Notes: generated by a model not told the origin, from the letters alone. A stretch of 13,918 nt of DNA from Calditrichota bacterium (GCA_024275555.1 JAJRYW010000085.1:1-13918); one strand, 5' to 3'. Counted from the first letter of the stretch, positions 6,191-13,841 are shown. Numbers and translations: made by a program.

Positions 6191-7621
6191 TCACCCGCTA
6201 AAAATCCGCCAGACCTGGGCCACAAAAAAGCAGAACATAATCCCCATTACCACCGGAAGCAGGGCCGAGAAAGCGGTCCACTTAATGCTGCCGGTTTCTT
6301 TGTAAATCGTATAGATGGTGGTGGAGCAGGGGTTGTGGATTAAGCTGAACAGCATCAGGTTGACGGCGGTAAGCAGCGTCCATCCCCCGGCGGAAAAAAC
6401 GGCCAGGTAAGCGGATTTGTCGGTCAACTCGAACATGACGCCCTCTCCCGCGCCGACGCCGGTTAAGCCGCTGCTCATCACGGTCAGCATCAGGATGGTG
6501 GGGATAACAATCTCGTTGGCCGGAATGGCAATGATGTAGGCCAACAAGATCACTCCGTTCAATCCGATAAACCATCCGAAGGGGTCCATCCACTGGATCA
6601 GGTGCTCGGCAATGCTGACGCCCCCGATGTGGATATTGGCGCTCAGCCAAATCACCGCTCCGGCGGGCATGGCAAAAACAACCGCCCGCCAGAGCACAAA
6701 AATCGTGCGGTCGATCAAAGAGGTATAGAGGGTTTGTAAAATGCGCGGCGGCCGGTAAGGCGGCAGTTCCAGGCTAAAGGTGGAAGGTTCGCCGCGCAGG
6801 ACGGTCCGGGAAAGCGCCCAGGAGACGATAAAAGTCAGCGCCACTCCCAGCAGGGTAATCCCGACTACGGCGGCCGCCGAGACGATCCCGGCCAGGCCCG
6901 CCGGCGCCAATACACCGATAAAAAGTGTGGCAATCAAAATTTGGGTGGGCCAGCGGCCGTTGCAGAGGGCAAAGTTGTTGGTGATGATGGCGATCAGCCG
7001 CTCCCGGGGGCTGTCGATAATGCGGGTGGCGATGATCCCGGCGGCGTTGCACCCGTAACCCATGCTCATCGAGAGGGCCTGCTTTCCGTGCGCCCCGGCT
7101 TTCTTAAACAGGTGGTCCAGGTTAAAGGCCACCCGGGGCAGATAGCCGAAATCTTCCAGGAGCGTGAACAGCGGGAAAAAGATGGTCATGGGCGGCAACA
7201 TTACGCTGATGACCCAGGCGGTGCTGAGGTACATCCCGTCGATGAGCAGGCCGCTCAGCCAGGCCGGTGTACCAATTGAAAGCGCCGCATCCTTTAAGAT
7301 GGGATGAAGCGTGTCGACCAGAACGGAGGCCAGCAGCGCCGAGGGGATATTCGAGCCTTCGATGGTCAACCAGAACACACTGGAGAGCAGCAGCAGCATG
7401 ATCGGAAAACCGGTCCAGCGGGAGGTCAGCAGATGGTCCAGGGTGCGGTCCCAGTCAAATTTAGGGCGCTCCTCCTTGCGCACCACCACTTTATCGGCAA
7501 TCCGGGCGGCGTCCTCGTAGATGGCTTCCAGCAACTCTCCGTGCAGATTGCCGCCGATCTCCCAGCGCAGTTTCTTGGTCGTGTTAATCACATCTTCTAT
7601 GGCATGGTCATCTATTTTCAT
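6191..7621 (-). CDS. feoB: FeoB ferrous iron permease, membrane half of a split FeoB
   Basis: This 476-residue protein equals the C-terminal two thirds of FeoB without the G domain. Residues 1-65 are cytosolic helices (DDHAIEDVINTTKKLRW, EAIYEDAARIADKV, DRTLDHLLTSRWTG) that continue the FeoB helical domain. From about 70 onward there are many hydrophobic membrane segments in two Gate-type halves. The first conserved Cys motif is GYGCNAAGI with C191, where FeoB usually has GCNxPAI, so the proline is replaced. The second is HNPC with C432. PANEIVIPT (367-375) is the conserved loop. It should carry Fe(II) across the inner membrane together with the separate G protein. The start at ATG 7621 overlaps the preceding stop by 4 bases (ATGA), which implies translational coupling. 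Because all FeoB parts are present across the two genes, this is a functional split rather than a decayed gene. Confidence 0.93.
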   Translation of the reverse strand: MKIDDHAIEDVINTTKKLRWEIGGNLHGELLEAIYEDAARIADKVVVRKEERPKFDWDRTLDHLLTSRWTGFPIMLLLLSSVFWLTIEGSNIPSALLASVLVDTLHPILKDAALSIGTPAWLSGLLIDGMYLSTAWVISVMLPPMTIFFPLFTLLEDFGYLPRVAFNLDHLFKKAGAHGKQALSMSMGYGCNAAGIIATRIIDSPRERLIAIITNNFALCNGRWPTQILIATLFIGVLAPAGLAGIVSAAAVVGITLLGVALTFIVSWALSRTVLRGEPSTFSLELPPYRPPRILQTLYTSLIDRTIFVLWRAVVFAMPAGAVIWLSANIHIGGVSIAEHLIQWMDPFGWFIGLNGVILLAYIIAIPANEIVIPTILMLTVMSSGLTGVGAGEGVMFELTDKSAYLAVFSAGGWTLLTAVNLMLFSLIHNPCSTTIYTIYKETGSIKWTAFSALLPVVMGIMFCFFVAQVWRIFSG

Positions 7622-8451
7622 GCTGATTCTCCTGCTCCGCTTAACCGTGGCGCCGCTTCATCCTGCAAGCTGATCCGGGAAAGATCGCCCAATTCCCCGG
7701 TTTGCAGCGCCTCTAAAATCCGTTGGTCGCCTTCCAGGAGTCGCATGGCCACCCAGCGGGTGTTGGGCAAGCCCGGAAAATACTCTTTTAACTTTTGGGA
7801 GAGCGTGTTCAGTGCTTTTTTTAGCGGCCGCGGCTCGCTTTGGATGCGATGGGGTTTGCAGACAAATTTGCCCGTCGCAACCTCCTCGATCATGCGCAGC
7901 AACTCGGGAATTCCCTGGCTTTGGCGGGCAGCCGTTTTTACCACCGGAATGCCCAGCTCTTTGGACAGCAGGCGATCATCGATACTCAGCCCATGCCGTT
8001 CCGCCTCATCAATCAAATTCAGGCATAACACGGCCCGGTCGGTAATTTCCAGCACTTGCAGGGTCAGGTTAAGGTTGCGTTCCAGGCGGGTCGCATCCGC
8101 CACAATCACGGTGACGTCCGGCTGGCCGAAGAGCAGAAAATCACGGGCAACCTCCTCGTCGGTGCTGGTGGACAGCAGCGAATAGGTTCCGGGAAGGTCC
8201 ACCAACTTGAAACGCAGATCATTGTAAATAAATCCGCCTTCTGCCCGGGTGACGGTTTTTCCCGGCCAGTTGCCGGTGTGTTGCCGCAGGCCGGTCAGGG
8301 CGTTAAAAACAGTGCTTTTGCCGGTGTTGGGATTGCCGGCCAGCGCTGTCACAAAATCAAAGTTATCCATCTTGATGCCCATGCGGATCAGATTGGCTTT
8401 GTGGTGCACGGGACAGTGATCGCAACCGCTCTCTATTTTTTTGTGGTTCAT
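7618..8451 (-). CDS. feoB: FeoB GTPase domain protein, cytosolic half of a split FeoB
   Basis: This 277-residue protein has the small G-protein and helical part of FeoB and no membrane segment. Motifs: G1 GNPNTGKS (39-46), switch I QHTGNWPGKTV (57-67), G3 DLPGTYSL (85-92), G4 NLID (145-148) and a G5-like TAARQSQG (173-180). The helical domain follows to about 260, then a polar tail. The N-terminus has an extra metal-binding-like segment with C10, C13, H16 and H17 (CDHCPVHH). I chose ATG 8451 because it overlaps the upstream stop as ATGA. The frame continues open to 8634, but that stretch is the upstream gene read out of frame. Its role is GTP-dependent control of Fe(II) transport by the permease encoded next. 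The split falls within the helical domain. Confidence 0.93.
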   Translation of the reverse strand: MNHKKIESGCDHCPVHHKANLIRMGIKMDNFDFVTALAGNPNTGKSTVFNALTGLRQHTGNWPGKTVTRAEGGFIYNDLRFKLVDLPGTYSLLSTSTDEEVARDFLLFGQPDVTVIVADATRLERNLNLTLQVLEITDRAVLCLNLIDEAERHGLSIDDRLLSKELGIPVVKTAARQSQGIPELLRMIEEVATGKFVCKPHRIQSEPRPLKKALNTLSQKLKEYFPGLPNTRWVAMRLLEGDQRILEALQTGELGDLSRISLQDEAAPRLSGAGESA

Positions 8452-9476
8452 GCTTCTTGATTCTCCATGGGTTGTATGTAGATATGATCCGCTTGTTCTT
8501 TCCGCAAGGCGATGATAGCCCCGCGGATTTGATAAGCGGTGGGATCTCCCCCGGCGCCGCGCAGTTCCGCCGACACGGTGGTTCCGGGGATCAGTCCCAG
8601 GTCCATCAGGCGGCGGCGCTGCATTCCCCGGCAACTGCGGGCAATGCCAATCACTTTGGCGAATTGCCCCGGTTTTAACTCGGATAAGCGGTGAAAATGC
8701 TCGCTGACCTCCTCGGCGGTTTCCAGCTTGTGCACAGTCAGGTTGGCCGCAAACACCGGGGCCAGAACCACCTCCTCGCCATCGGCAATAAAGCGGATAC
8801 GCTCGGCGTTGCTCTCGATCACCTCGACCTTCATCCCCGGGTGAAGCCCCAGCGCTGCCAATTGGGCGTAAATCGCTTCCGGTTCATCTTCCACATGCAC
8901 AATTTCCGCGCGTTCGCCGGGCGGCAGGTCGGTCAGGGCGATGCCCCGCGGCGGCGGCAATTCCCCGCTGGTGGTGGGGATGGGATCGCCGTGCGGATCA
9001 AAAGAGGGGTTGCCTAACTGGGCGGCCAGGGCGTTCGCCTCGGCCATACTCAGGCGGTGCTCCTGCTGTTCGGCGTCGCGATGCCAATCCTGTTCCGGCA
9101 CCCCGGTTCGTTCGGCCAGGTAGCGCTCCCAGATGCGGTGCACCCGGATGACCCGCAGTGCATAAGAGCGCCCCTCATCGGTCAGGGTAACCTGCCCGCC
9201 GCTGCTGACTACCAGCCCTAATGCTTCTAATCGAGCCGCCAGGTCGGTAACTTTCTCTCCGCGCACTCCCAACATCCCGGCAATGCTGGGCAGGGTGCAG
9301 GCGTGTTTACGATATTCGCAATCATAAATATGTTTTAAGGCGTCTTCAATCAGCACGCGCTCATTATTAATAAAAAATCTCCGCAGCCGCCAAAAGTATC
9401 CGGCTCTGGGGCGAAAGAGCAGCCATAAGGCCGCCAAACACGACGAGGCAATCAGCAATGATTCCCAGGGAGCCAT
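8448..9476 (-). CDS. Membrane-anchored DtxR-type regulator fused to two FeoA-like domains
   Basis: This 342-residue protein has, in order: one N-terminal membrane helix (about 6-21, SLLIASSCLAALWLLF) followed by RPR and RLRR, predicting the rest is cytosolic; a DtxR winged helix (about 40-105); and a DtxR dimerisation and metal domain (106-165). The metal ligands line up with DtxR sites with a constant shift: D45, H113, E117, H132, E136, E139, H140. A first FeoA/SH3 domain follows (about 186-250, AALGLHPGMKVEV), then a second, more canonical FeoA domain (about 265-335, CRGMQRRRLMDLGLIPGTTV, IALRKEQADHIYI). No separate feoA gene lies nearby, so the last domain probably serves as FeoA for the split FeoB. 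GGAGG 9 bases before ATG 9476 supports the start. It is second in the operon, 45 bases after the soluble regulator. Whether it still binds DNA is unknown. Confidence 0.9.
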   Translation of the reverse strand: MAPWESLLIASSCLAALWLLFRPRAGYFWRLRRFFINNERVLIEDALKHIYDCEYRKHACTLPSIAGMLGVRGEKVTDLAARLEALGLVVSSGGQVTLTDEGRSYALRVIRVHRIWERYLAERTGVPEQDWHRDAEQQEHRLSMAEANALAAQLGNPSFDPHGDPIPTTSGELPPPRGIALTDLPPGERAEIVHVEDEPEAIYAQLAALGLHPGMKVEVIESNAERIRFIADGEEVVLAPVFAANLTVHKLETAEEVSEHFHRLSELKPGQFAKVIGIARSCRGMQRRRLMDLGLIPGTTVSAELRGAGGDPTAYQIRGAIIALRKEQADHIYIQPMENQEA

Positions 9477-9521
9477 TATTGTTTACCTCCGACACTCTTT
9501 TTCGTTTTCATTTTCTCTCAA

Positions 9522-10193
9522 TCACTCGGTTTCGTCAATCACTTGCACAAAGATGTGCTGAGCCACTGTCTGTCCCAGGGCATACTCGATCCCCTGCACT
9601 TCGATACGGATCGGGCCGTCAAAGGGGGCCACCTCAATCACTTTCAGGGCCGCCCGCGGGTAGAGCCCCATGCTGCCCACGTAGCGCAAAATATCGGAGT
9701 TGCGGTCGCAGACCTGTGAAACCACCGCACTTTGATCGGCCTGCAATTCCGCTAAGGTCAGTTGTGAGGTGGCCGGCATCTCCCCGTTGCGGCCGGGAAT
9801 CGGCGCACCGTGGGGGTCGTGGGTGGGAAAGCCTAACAAGGCGTCGATGCGCTCCTCCAAATCCTCCGAGAGCACATGCTCCCATTTCTCGGCCTCCTCA
9901 TGCACCCGGTCCCAGGGCACCCCCAGCGATTCAGCCAGGAACAGCTCGATCAAGCGGTGGTGCCGGATAACTTCCAGGGCAATACGCCGGCCCGACTCGG
10001 TAAGCCTTACCCCCTGGTACTTTTCGTAGGTGACCAGGTTCATCTCCGACAGTTTTTGGATCATTCCGGTTACCGAGGCCGGGGCAAATCCCAGCCGGCC
10101 GGCCAGGGTAGAGGTGGCCACCTTGCCCCGGCTATGCTGAATCTCATAAATGGTCTTTAGATAATCTTCAATCGCCTGGTTCGGCATTTTCAT
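9522..10193 (-). CDS. DtxR/MntR-family metal-dependent transcriptional regulator
   Basis: This 223-residue protein is a full-length, soluble, three-domain regulator. It has a winged helix (1-75, IEDYLKTIYEI, ASVTGMIQKLSEMNLVTYEKYQGV), a dimerisation domain (76-140) and a C-terminal SH3/FeoA-like domain (about 148-220). Residue numbers coincide with DtxR: H79, E83 and H98 of the ancillary site and E105 and H106 of the primary site are present. D10 and E102 replace DtxR's M10 and C102, as in Mn-type MntR. HDPHGAPIP (125-133) is the conserved post-dimerisation loop. It should bind DNA when loaded with Fe(II) or Mn(II) and repress this operon through the palindromes just upstream. It is the first gene of the four-gene feo operon. 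The annotated start also has a second ATG two codons later; no strong Shine-Dalgarno site was found. Confidence 0.93.
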   Translation of the reverse strand: MKMPNQAIEDYLKTIYEIQHSRGKVATSTLAGRLGFAPASVTGMIQKLSEMNLVTYEKYQGVRLTESGRRIALEVIRHHRLIELFLAESLGVPWDRVHEEAEKWEHVLSEDLEERIDALLGFPTHDPHGAPIPGRNGEMPATSQLTLAELQADQSAVVSQVCDRNSDILRYVGSMGLYPRAALKVIEVAPFDGPIRIEVQGIEYALGQTVAQHIFVQVIDETE

Positions 10194-10194
10194 C

Positions 10195-10222
10195 CCTAAA
10201 TATTTTTTTAGGTTTAACTAAA
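10195..10222. promoter_or_regulatory. DtxR-type operator palindromes at the feo operon promoter
   Basis: TTTAGGTTTAACTAAA (10207-10222) matches the DtxR/SirR/MntR-type palindrome TTTAGGTTAACCTAAA at 14 of 16 positions (consensus from memory). A second inverted repeat, CCTAAA-N6-TTTAGG (10195-10200 with 10207-10212), is perfect and shares a half-site with the first. Both lie within 30 bases upstream of the first regulator's start. A possible minus-strand promoter, TTGCAA with TAGTTA 16 bases later, would put the operator over the -10 box. Autoregulation and iron control of the whole operon are inferred. Confidence 0.6.
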
Positions 10223-10289
10223 TTTTCTTTTAAAGGTTGCAAAATTCTTCCCGAAAGTCAAGCACAATGATGCAGCTATCCTTTACTGC

Positions 10290-10318
10290 TTGACATCTTT
10301 GCCGGATCGTCGTACTTT
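10290..10318 (+). promoter_or_regulatory. Sigma-70-type promoter for nadK and the glycosyltransferase
   Basis: A perfect -35 box TTGACA (10290-10295) is followed after exactly 17 bases by TACTTT (10313-10318), a moderate -10 box. A leader of roughly 60 bases runs to the TTG start. The leader contains a small CCGAG-GTG-CTCGG hairpin. Confidence 0.6.
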
Positions 10319-10382
10319 CGAGGCGCCCTGACACCGAGGTGCTCGGAGCGATCAAAACGCATAGTCGCGGGAGTGCACGCTG

Positions 10383-11276
10383 TTGAAATTTGGCCTGATT
10401 GCAAATGATCGCAAGGAACTCTTCTGGGACGCCTTCCCCGCGTTGATGGAGTGGTTTCGTGCTCACAAAATCGACTTAACTCTTTCCAATCGGATTACCG
10501 CCCACCGGGAATATCGATCGGATTATGATGGTTTTCCCTCCCGGGATGAGTCGGAATTGCCGGATCAGTGTGATATGATCTTAGCCATCGGCGGCGACGG
10601 CACCATGCTGCGCACCGTGCAGGTGGTGGGCCAGAAAGGCACCCCCATTTTGGGCATTAACGTGGGCGGCCTGGGATTTTTAACCGAAATCCCCCTGGAG
10701 AATTTTACCGCCGAGTTTGACAAAATCATTCAGGGCGCCTACCGGATCGAAAAGCGCCTGATGATCCGGGCGGAAATCGAGGGAGACCCCCACCCGCTCT
10801 TTGCCCTCAACGAAATCCTGATCGACAAATCCAGCTCGGTGCGGGTGATCCAGATTCACACCGAAATCGACGACCTCTTTTTAAACGCCTACATCTCCGA
10901 CGGGATGATTATCTCCACGCCCACCGGATCCACCGGCTACTCGCTGGCCTCGGGCGGGCCTATCGTTGCGCCGCTGACGGAACTGTTCATCATCAACCCG
11001 ATTTGTCCGCACTCCCTGACCAATCGCCCTTTTATTATTCCGGCCGATTCCCGGATAAAGATTGTGGTGCGCACCGAACACCCGGAGTTTATCGTGGCAG
11101 CCGACGGCCGCGATGTGCGCCATTGCCCCACCCGCACCCAAATTACCATGGCCCGGGCGCCCTTTACCACCAACCTGGTGAAACCGATGGACAGCAACTT
11201 TTTTAGCTTGCTGCATACCAAGATGAACTGGGGCGAGGATTTCCGCAACAAGAAGCGCTGGAGCCACGACTCTTGA
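10383..11276 (+). CDS. nadK: NAD kinase (ATP-NAD kinase)
   Basis: This 297-residue protein, the usual length for bacterial NAD kinases, phosphorylates NAD to NADP in the cytosol. Signature motifs are IGGDGTMLRT (69-78), NVGGLGFLTE (93-102), the substrate pair NE (143-144) and STPTGSTGYSLASGGPI (178-194). The C-terminal beta-sandwich region contains NRPFIIPADS and VAADGRD. The start is TTG at 10383, supported by GGGAG 9 bases upstream; no in-frame ATG gives a complete N-terminal fold. The stop TGA overlaps the TTG start of the next gene, so the two are translationally coupled. It is transcribed divergently from the feo operon. Confidence 0.96.
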   Translation: MKFGLIANDRKELFWDAFPALMEWFRAHKIDLTLSNRITAHREYRSDYDGFPSRDESELPDQCDMILAIGGDGTMLRTVQVVGQKGTPILGINVGGLGFLTEIPLENFTAEFDKIIQGAYRIEKRLMIRAEIEGDPHPLFALNEILIDKSSSVRVIQIHTEIDDLFLNAYISDGMIISTPTGSTGYSLASGGPIVAPLTELFIINPICPHSLTNRPFIIPADSRIKIVVRTEHPEFIVAADGRDVRHCPTRTQITMARAPFTTNLVKPMDSNFFSLLHTKMNWGEDFRNKKRWSHDS

Positions 11277-12352
11277 CCCCCTTCGGCTGGTTTCTGATCG
11301 TTTTTGCCCTTTATTTCAGCTTCCAAGCCTGGCTGATGATCGGCATGCTTCGTCTCCTCCGTATGCCGAAGCCGCAGGCGGCGGTGTTCCGAAAGCTGTC
11401 GGTGATCATCACGGCGCATAACGAGGAAGAATCTATTGGTCGGTGCCTGGAGGCGCTCTCTCAGCAGGATTACCCCCGGGACGCCTACGAGGTGGTAGTT
11501 GCCCTGGACCGTTGTAGCGATCAAACCGGGGCCGTGACAAATTCCTTCCGGGACAAGCTGCCGGCCTTAACCATTCTGGAAGTAAATCATACCCCGGAAG
11601 GCGTTTCCCCCAAAAAACACGCCCTTGCTCAGGCCGTCGCGGCGGCGCAGTTTGATCACTTTGTGTTTCTCGACGCAGACGTGGAGCCGACCCGCCGCCA
11701 TTTAGCCGCCATAAACGACTGTTTTGAAGAGGGCCAGGTGGTGGTCAGCCTGATGAAGTTTTTCCCTCCCGGCAATATCTGGCAGGAATTTCTGGTTTTT
11801 GAAAAACTGGTGAGTTGGTGTATTGCCGGGGCGGGCATTGGTTATCAACGGCCCATCATTTCTTATGGCGGTAATTGGGGATACACCCGCCAGGCATTTG
11901 AAGCGGTAGAGGGCTTCCGGGGAATCCGGCGCTCCCTCAGCGGCGACGACGATCTGCTCCTCCAGCAGATGGGGCGCAATGGTATCCCCAGCCGCATGTG
12001 CCTGAATCCCGACGGCTGGATTCGCACCGAGGCCCCGGAAAGCTGGTCGGCCTTTCTGCGCCAGCGGCGGCGGCACTTCTCGGCAGGCAAACACTATCGA
12101 CCGGGATTGCAGGCCGGATACCTGTTTTTTCACCTGTCCAACCTGATCCTGTGGATCGGGCCGCTTTTTTACCCGCCGGCGGCGGCGCTGCTGCTCATCA
12201 AACTAATTGGTGATTTTTCAATTCTGCATTCCGGGCGGCGCTTGTTTCGGGAGGAATTCTCATTGCCTAAATCATTGCTGTTCGATTTCCTTTTTATGGC
12301 CTATAATACGTTCATCGGCCCGCTGGGGCATTTGGGCAAAATCCGCTGGTAA
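11273..12352 (+). CDS. Membrane-bound family 2 glycosyltransferase
   Basis: This 359-residue protein has an N-terminal membrane helix (about 4-27) and a GT-A catalytic domain (43-270). The C-terminal hydrophobic part has two or three helices (about 283-316 and 334-350). Motifs seen: SVIITAHNEEESIGRCL (43-59), the metal-binding DAD at 134-136 in FLDADVEP, SGDDDLL (223-229) as the acceptor/base region, and QRRRHFSAGKHY (264-275), a variant of the QxxRW motif of processive GT2 enzymes with His for Trp. The sugar donor and acceptor are unknown; a lipid or cell-surface polysaccharide role is likely. The start is TTG 11273, sharing TGA with nadK, with GGAG about 10 bases upstream inside nadK. No other surface-sugar genes are in the window. 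Confidence 0.9.
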   Translation: MTPFGWFLIVFALYFSFQAWLMIGMLRLLRMPKPQAAVFRKLSVIITAHNEEESIGRCLEALSQQDYPRDAYEVVVALDRCSDQTGAVTNSFRDKLPALTILEVNHTPEGVSPKKHALAQAVAAAQFDHFVFLDADVEPTRRHLAAINDCFEEGQVVVSLMKFFPPGNIWQEFLVFEKLVSWCIAGAGIGYQRPIISYGGNWGYTRQAFEAVEGFRGIRRSLSGDDDLLLQQMGRNGIPSRMCLNPDGWIRTEAPESWSAFLRQRRRHFSAGKHYRPGLQAGYLFFHLSNLILWIGPLFYPPAAALLLIKLIGDFSILHSGRRLFREEFSLPKSLLFDFLFMAYNTFIGPLGHLGKIRW

Positions 12353-12553
12353 CTATTTTGTTGCTATTGGGAAGAACGAACTTTATCGAACGGCAACATT
12401 CATAACAGGAACATCGAACGAGAGTAAAAAAATGCAGTAGAATAATTGGTAAGTTTCTGCACCTGAATAATAGCATATTGCTTGACAATTTATTATCAGG
12501 GAGTTGAAAATTTACGCTTATGATGCCTATTTTATTCGATGTGCAGAAAAATA
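12353..12553. other. Short AT-rich intergenic region left of the insertion sequence
   Basis: No gene was seen. It may hold a plus-strand promoter (see 12482-12511). Short frames such as the one starting near 12529 stop soon inside the insertion sequence. Confidence 0.4.
12482..12511 (+). promoter_or_regulatory. Candidate plus-strand promoter stranded next to the IS
   Basis: TTGACA (12482-12487) is followed after 18 bases by GAAAAT (4 of 6 matches to -10). It points at the end of the insertion sequence, about 40 bases away, and no plus-strand gene follows. It could be the promoter of a gene separated by the insertion, or chance in AT-rich DNA. Confidence 0.3.
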
Positions 12554-12574
12554 GGCTCTACTGGGTTTCTTGTG
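12554..12574 (+). repeat. IS terminal inverted repeat, left
   Basis: It reads GGCTCTACTGGG then TTTCTTGTG inward. It overlaps the last codons and stop codon of the transposase gene, so the gene end is part of the transposition site. Confidence 0.85.
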
Positions 12575-13790
12575 GATAGAGGTCAAGTTTTCCTAAGAAA
12601 AAGAGTATCGCTATTCTAAAATTATCAAATTTACCAAAACCTCTTGCAACGGTTTTTATTTCCTGAATTTTTCCGTTCAACCATTCGGCGATTGAGTTGG
12701 TTATTTGATGTTCTATGTAATTTAACAATCCTTCTGAATGGGCGATTAACATTTTTCCAACTTTAATCATGTGGGTTAATGAACGATCCTTGATATCATG
12801 GTACCACTCAGCAAAAAAGAATTTGGCATCATTTATGGTTTCGCTTTCGAAGAATTCTTTAAAATTTTCTTTTGCCGTCCAGGCTTGCGAGGTTATTAGA
12901 TTTAACTCTTGGATTTGCTTAAATCTGGTTGATTGTTTGGCGGTCATGTTCTCCGGGTTCTTTAAAAACAGGTATTTGGTTTTGACTAAAGTTTTATCAT
13001 CTACTTTCTTTAATTTCCCGGCTTCTTCTCGTCTGGTTTTATCCACTGCATCATTCAAATATTTGATGATATGAAATTTGTCGTGCACTACGGATGCATG
13101 CGGAAGTTCACTGTGAACCACCTTGATGTAGGCTTTCCACATATCCATACTAACCGCTTCAATCTTTGATTTTTGTTTGTCTGTTAATCCCTTGTCTAAT
13201 AATGACTTACTGGAACTAAAACTTCGACCTTCACTAACGTCTATCACGCAACATTTTTTAATATCAGATAATACGGATATATAACGATGTCCTTTCTTCA
13301 TACTTTTCTCATCAATACCAACATATCGAATATCCCTCTCTTCTCTACGCGATAATCCGCGCTCTACCGCTTTTTCCATGATATGGTGAATCATATCAAA
13401 ACTAACCCTTAAGAGTTCAGCTACCTTTGTTTGATTCTTTGAGGCTTTTAACAAGTCAATAGCAAACCTTTCAAAAAGCAGGGTTGCCCGACTTAAAGGC
13501 GACGCCCAGGGAACATTGATTGTTTTTATCCCATGATCTTTACACTTGACACGCGGAGTTCTACAAACAATATAAGTCATCATTTGACAGGTATCTAAAT
13601 GACGCCAGCGACGCTCTTCACGATGATCGTGAACCGGACTCCTCATTTTACAAACAGGGCAAAAACCATAAGTTGATTTATAGGAAACTTCAATGTTAAC
13701 TTGTTCTTCCTCTACATTCAAATCAACGTTCGTGATTTCCCAGGGGCTTGGTAAGCCTAAAATTTGTGTGTATAAGGTCTTGTCATTCAT
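12558..13790 (-). CDS. ISL3-family transposase
   Basis: This 410-residue protein is full length for ISL3 transposases. An N-terminal zinc-finger-like region has C44 and C47 (FCPVC) with C76 and C83. A helix-turn-helix follows at about 118-145 (NQTKVAELLRVSFDMIHHIM). The DDE catalytic triad is D160 in YVGIDEKS, D216 in VSMDMWKAY and, most likely, E369 in NSIAEWLNGKIQ. VVHDKFHIIKYLN (234-246) is the conserved segment between them. It cuts and joins DNA at the element's inverted repeats. All motifs are intact, so it is probably active. The start ATG 13790 is about 30 bases inside the right repeat; a second ATG two codons earlier is absent and the ribosome site is weak. Codon use is AT-rich and unlike the host genes. 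Confidence 0.95.
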   Translation of the reverse strand: MNDKTLYTQILGLPSPWEITNVDLNVEEEQVNIEVSYKSTYGFCPVCKMRSPVHDHREERRWRHLDTCQMMTYIVCRTPRVKCKDHGIKTINVPWASPLSRATLLFERFAIDLLKASKNQTKVAELLRVSFDMIHHIMEKAVERGLSRREERDIRYVGIDEKSMKKGHRYISVLSDIKKCCVIDVSEGRSFSSSKSLLDKGLTDKQKSKIEAVSMDMWKAYIKVVHSELPHASVVHDKFHIIKYLNDAVDKTRREEAGKLKKVDDKTLVKTKYLFLKNPENMTAKQSTRFKQIQELNLITSQAWTAKENFKEFFESETINDAKFFFAEWYHDIKDRSLTHMIKVGKMLIAHSEGLLNYIEHQITNSIAEWLNGKIQEIKTVARGFGKFDNFRIAILFFLGKLDLYPQETQ

Positions 13791-13820
13791 AAATGTAATT
13801 TACCCCGAAATCTTTTTCTT

Positions 13821-13841
13821 CACAAGAAATCCTGTAGTGCC
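13821..13841 (-). repeat. IS terminal inverted repeat, right
   Basis: Inward (minus strand) it reads GGCACTACAGGA then TTTCTTGTG. It differs from the left repeat at three positions. Confidence 0.85.

Larger units (their letters stand above)
12554..13841 (-). mobile_element. Complete ISL3-family insertion sequence
   Basis: A 1288-base element is bounded by inverted repeats of 21 bases with 18 matches (12554-12574 and 13821-13841), both starting GGC at the outer edge. It contains one transposase gene on the minus strand. ISL3 elements usually make an 8-base target duplication. The flanks GAAAAATA and AACAAAGT are not identical, so the duplication has decayed, the ends were recombined, or the true edge differs by a few bases. 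The AT-rich composition contrasts sharply with the neighbouring nadK and glycosyltransferase genes and indicates recent acquisition. Confidence 0.85.

Noticed and set aside
6025..6225. A 66-residue minus-strand ORF overlapping the end of the feoB permease gene
   Set aside because: Part of it (LLDNPKFFDRIEESFQRS) looks protein-like, but its start is inside feoB without a ribosome site, it crosses the strong hairpins at 6042-6125, and it matches no known family.
5933..6343. A 136-residue plus-strand ORF
   Set aside because: It runs antisense through the feoB permease end and the hairpin cluster, with no recognisable domain or ribosome site.
8452..8634. An N-terminal extension of the FeoB GTPase to ATG 8634
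   Set aside because: It is the tail of the DtxR-FeoA-FeoA gene read in another frame, with proline- and arginine-rich nonsense composition; the ATGA overlap at 8451 is the better start.
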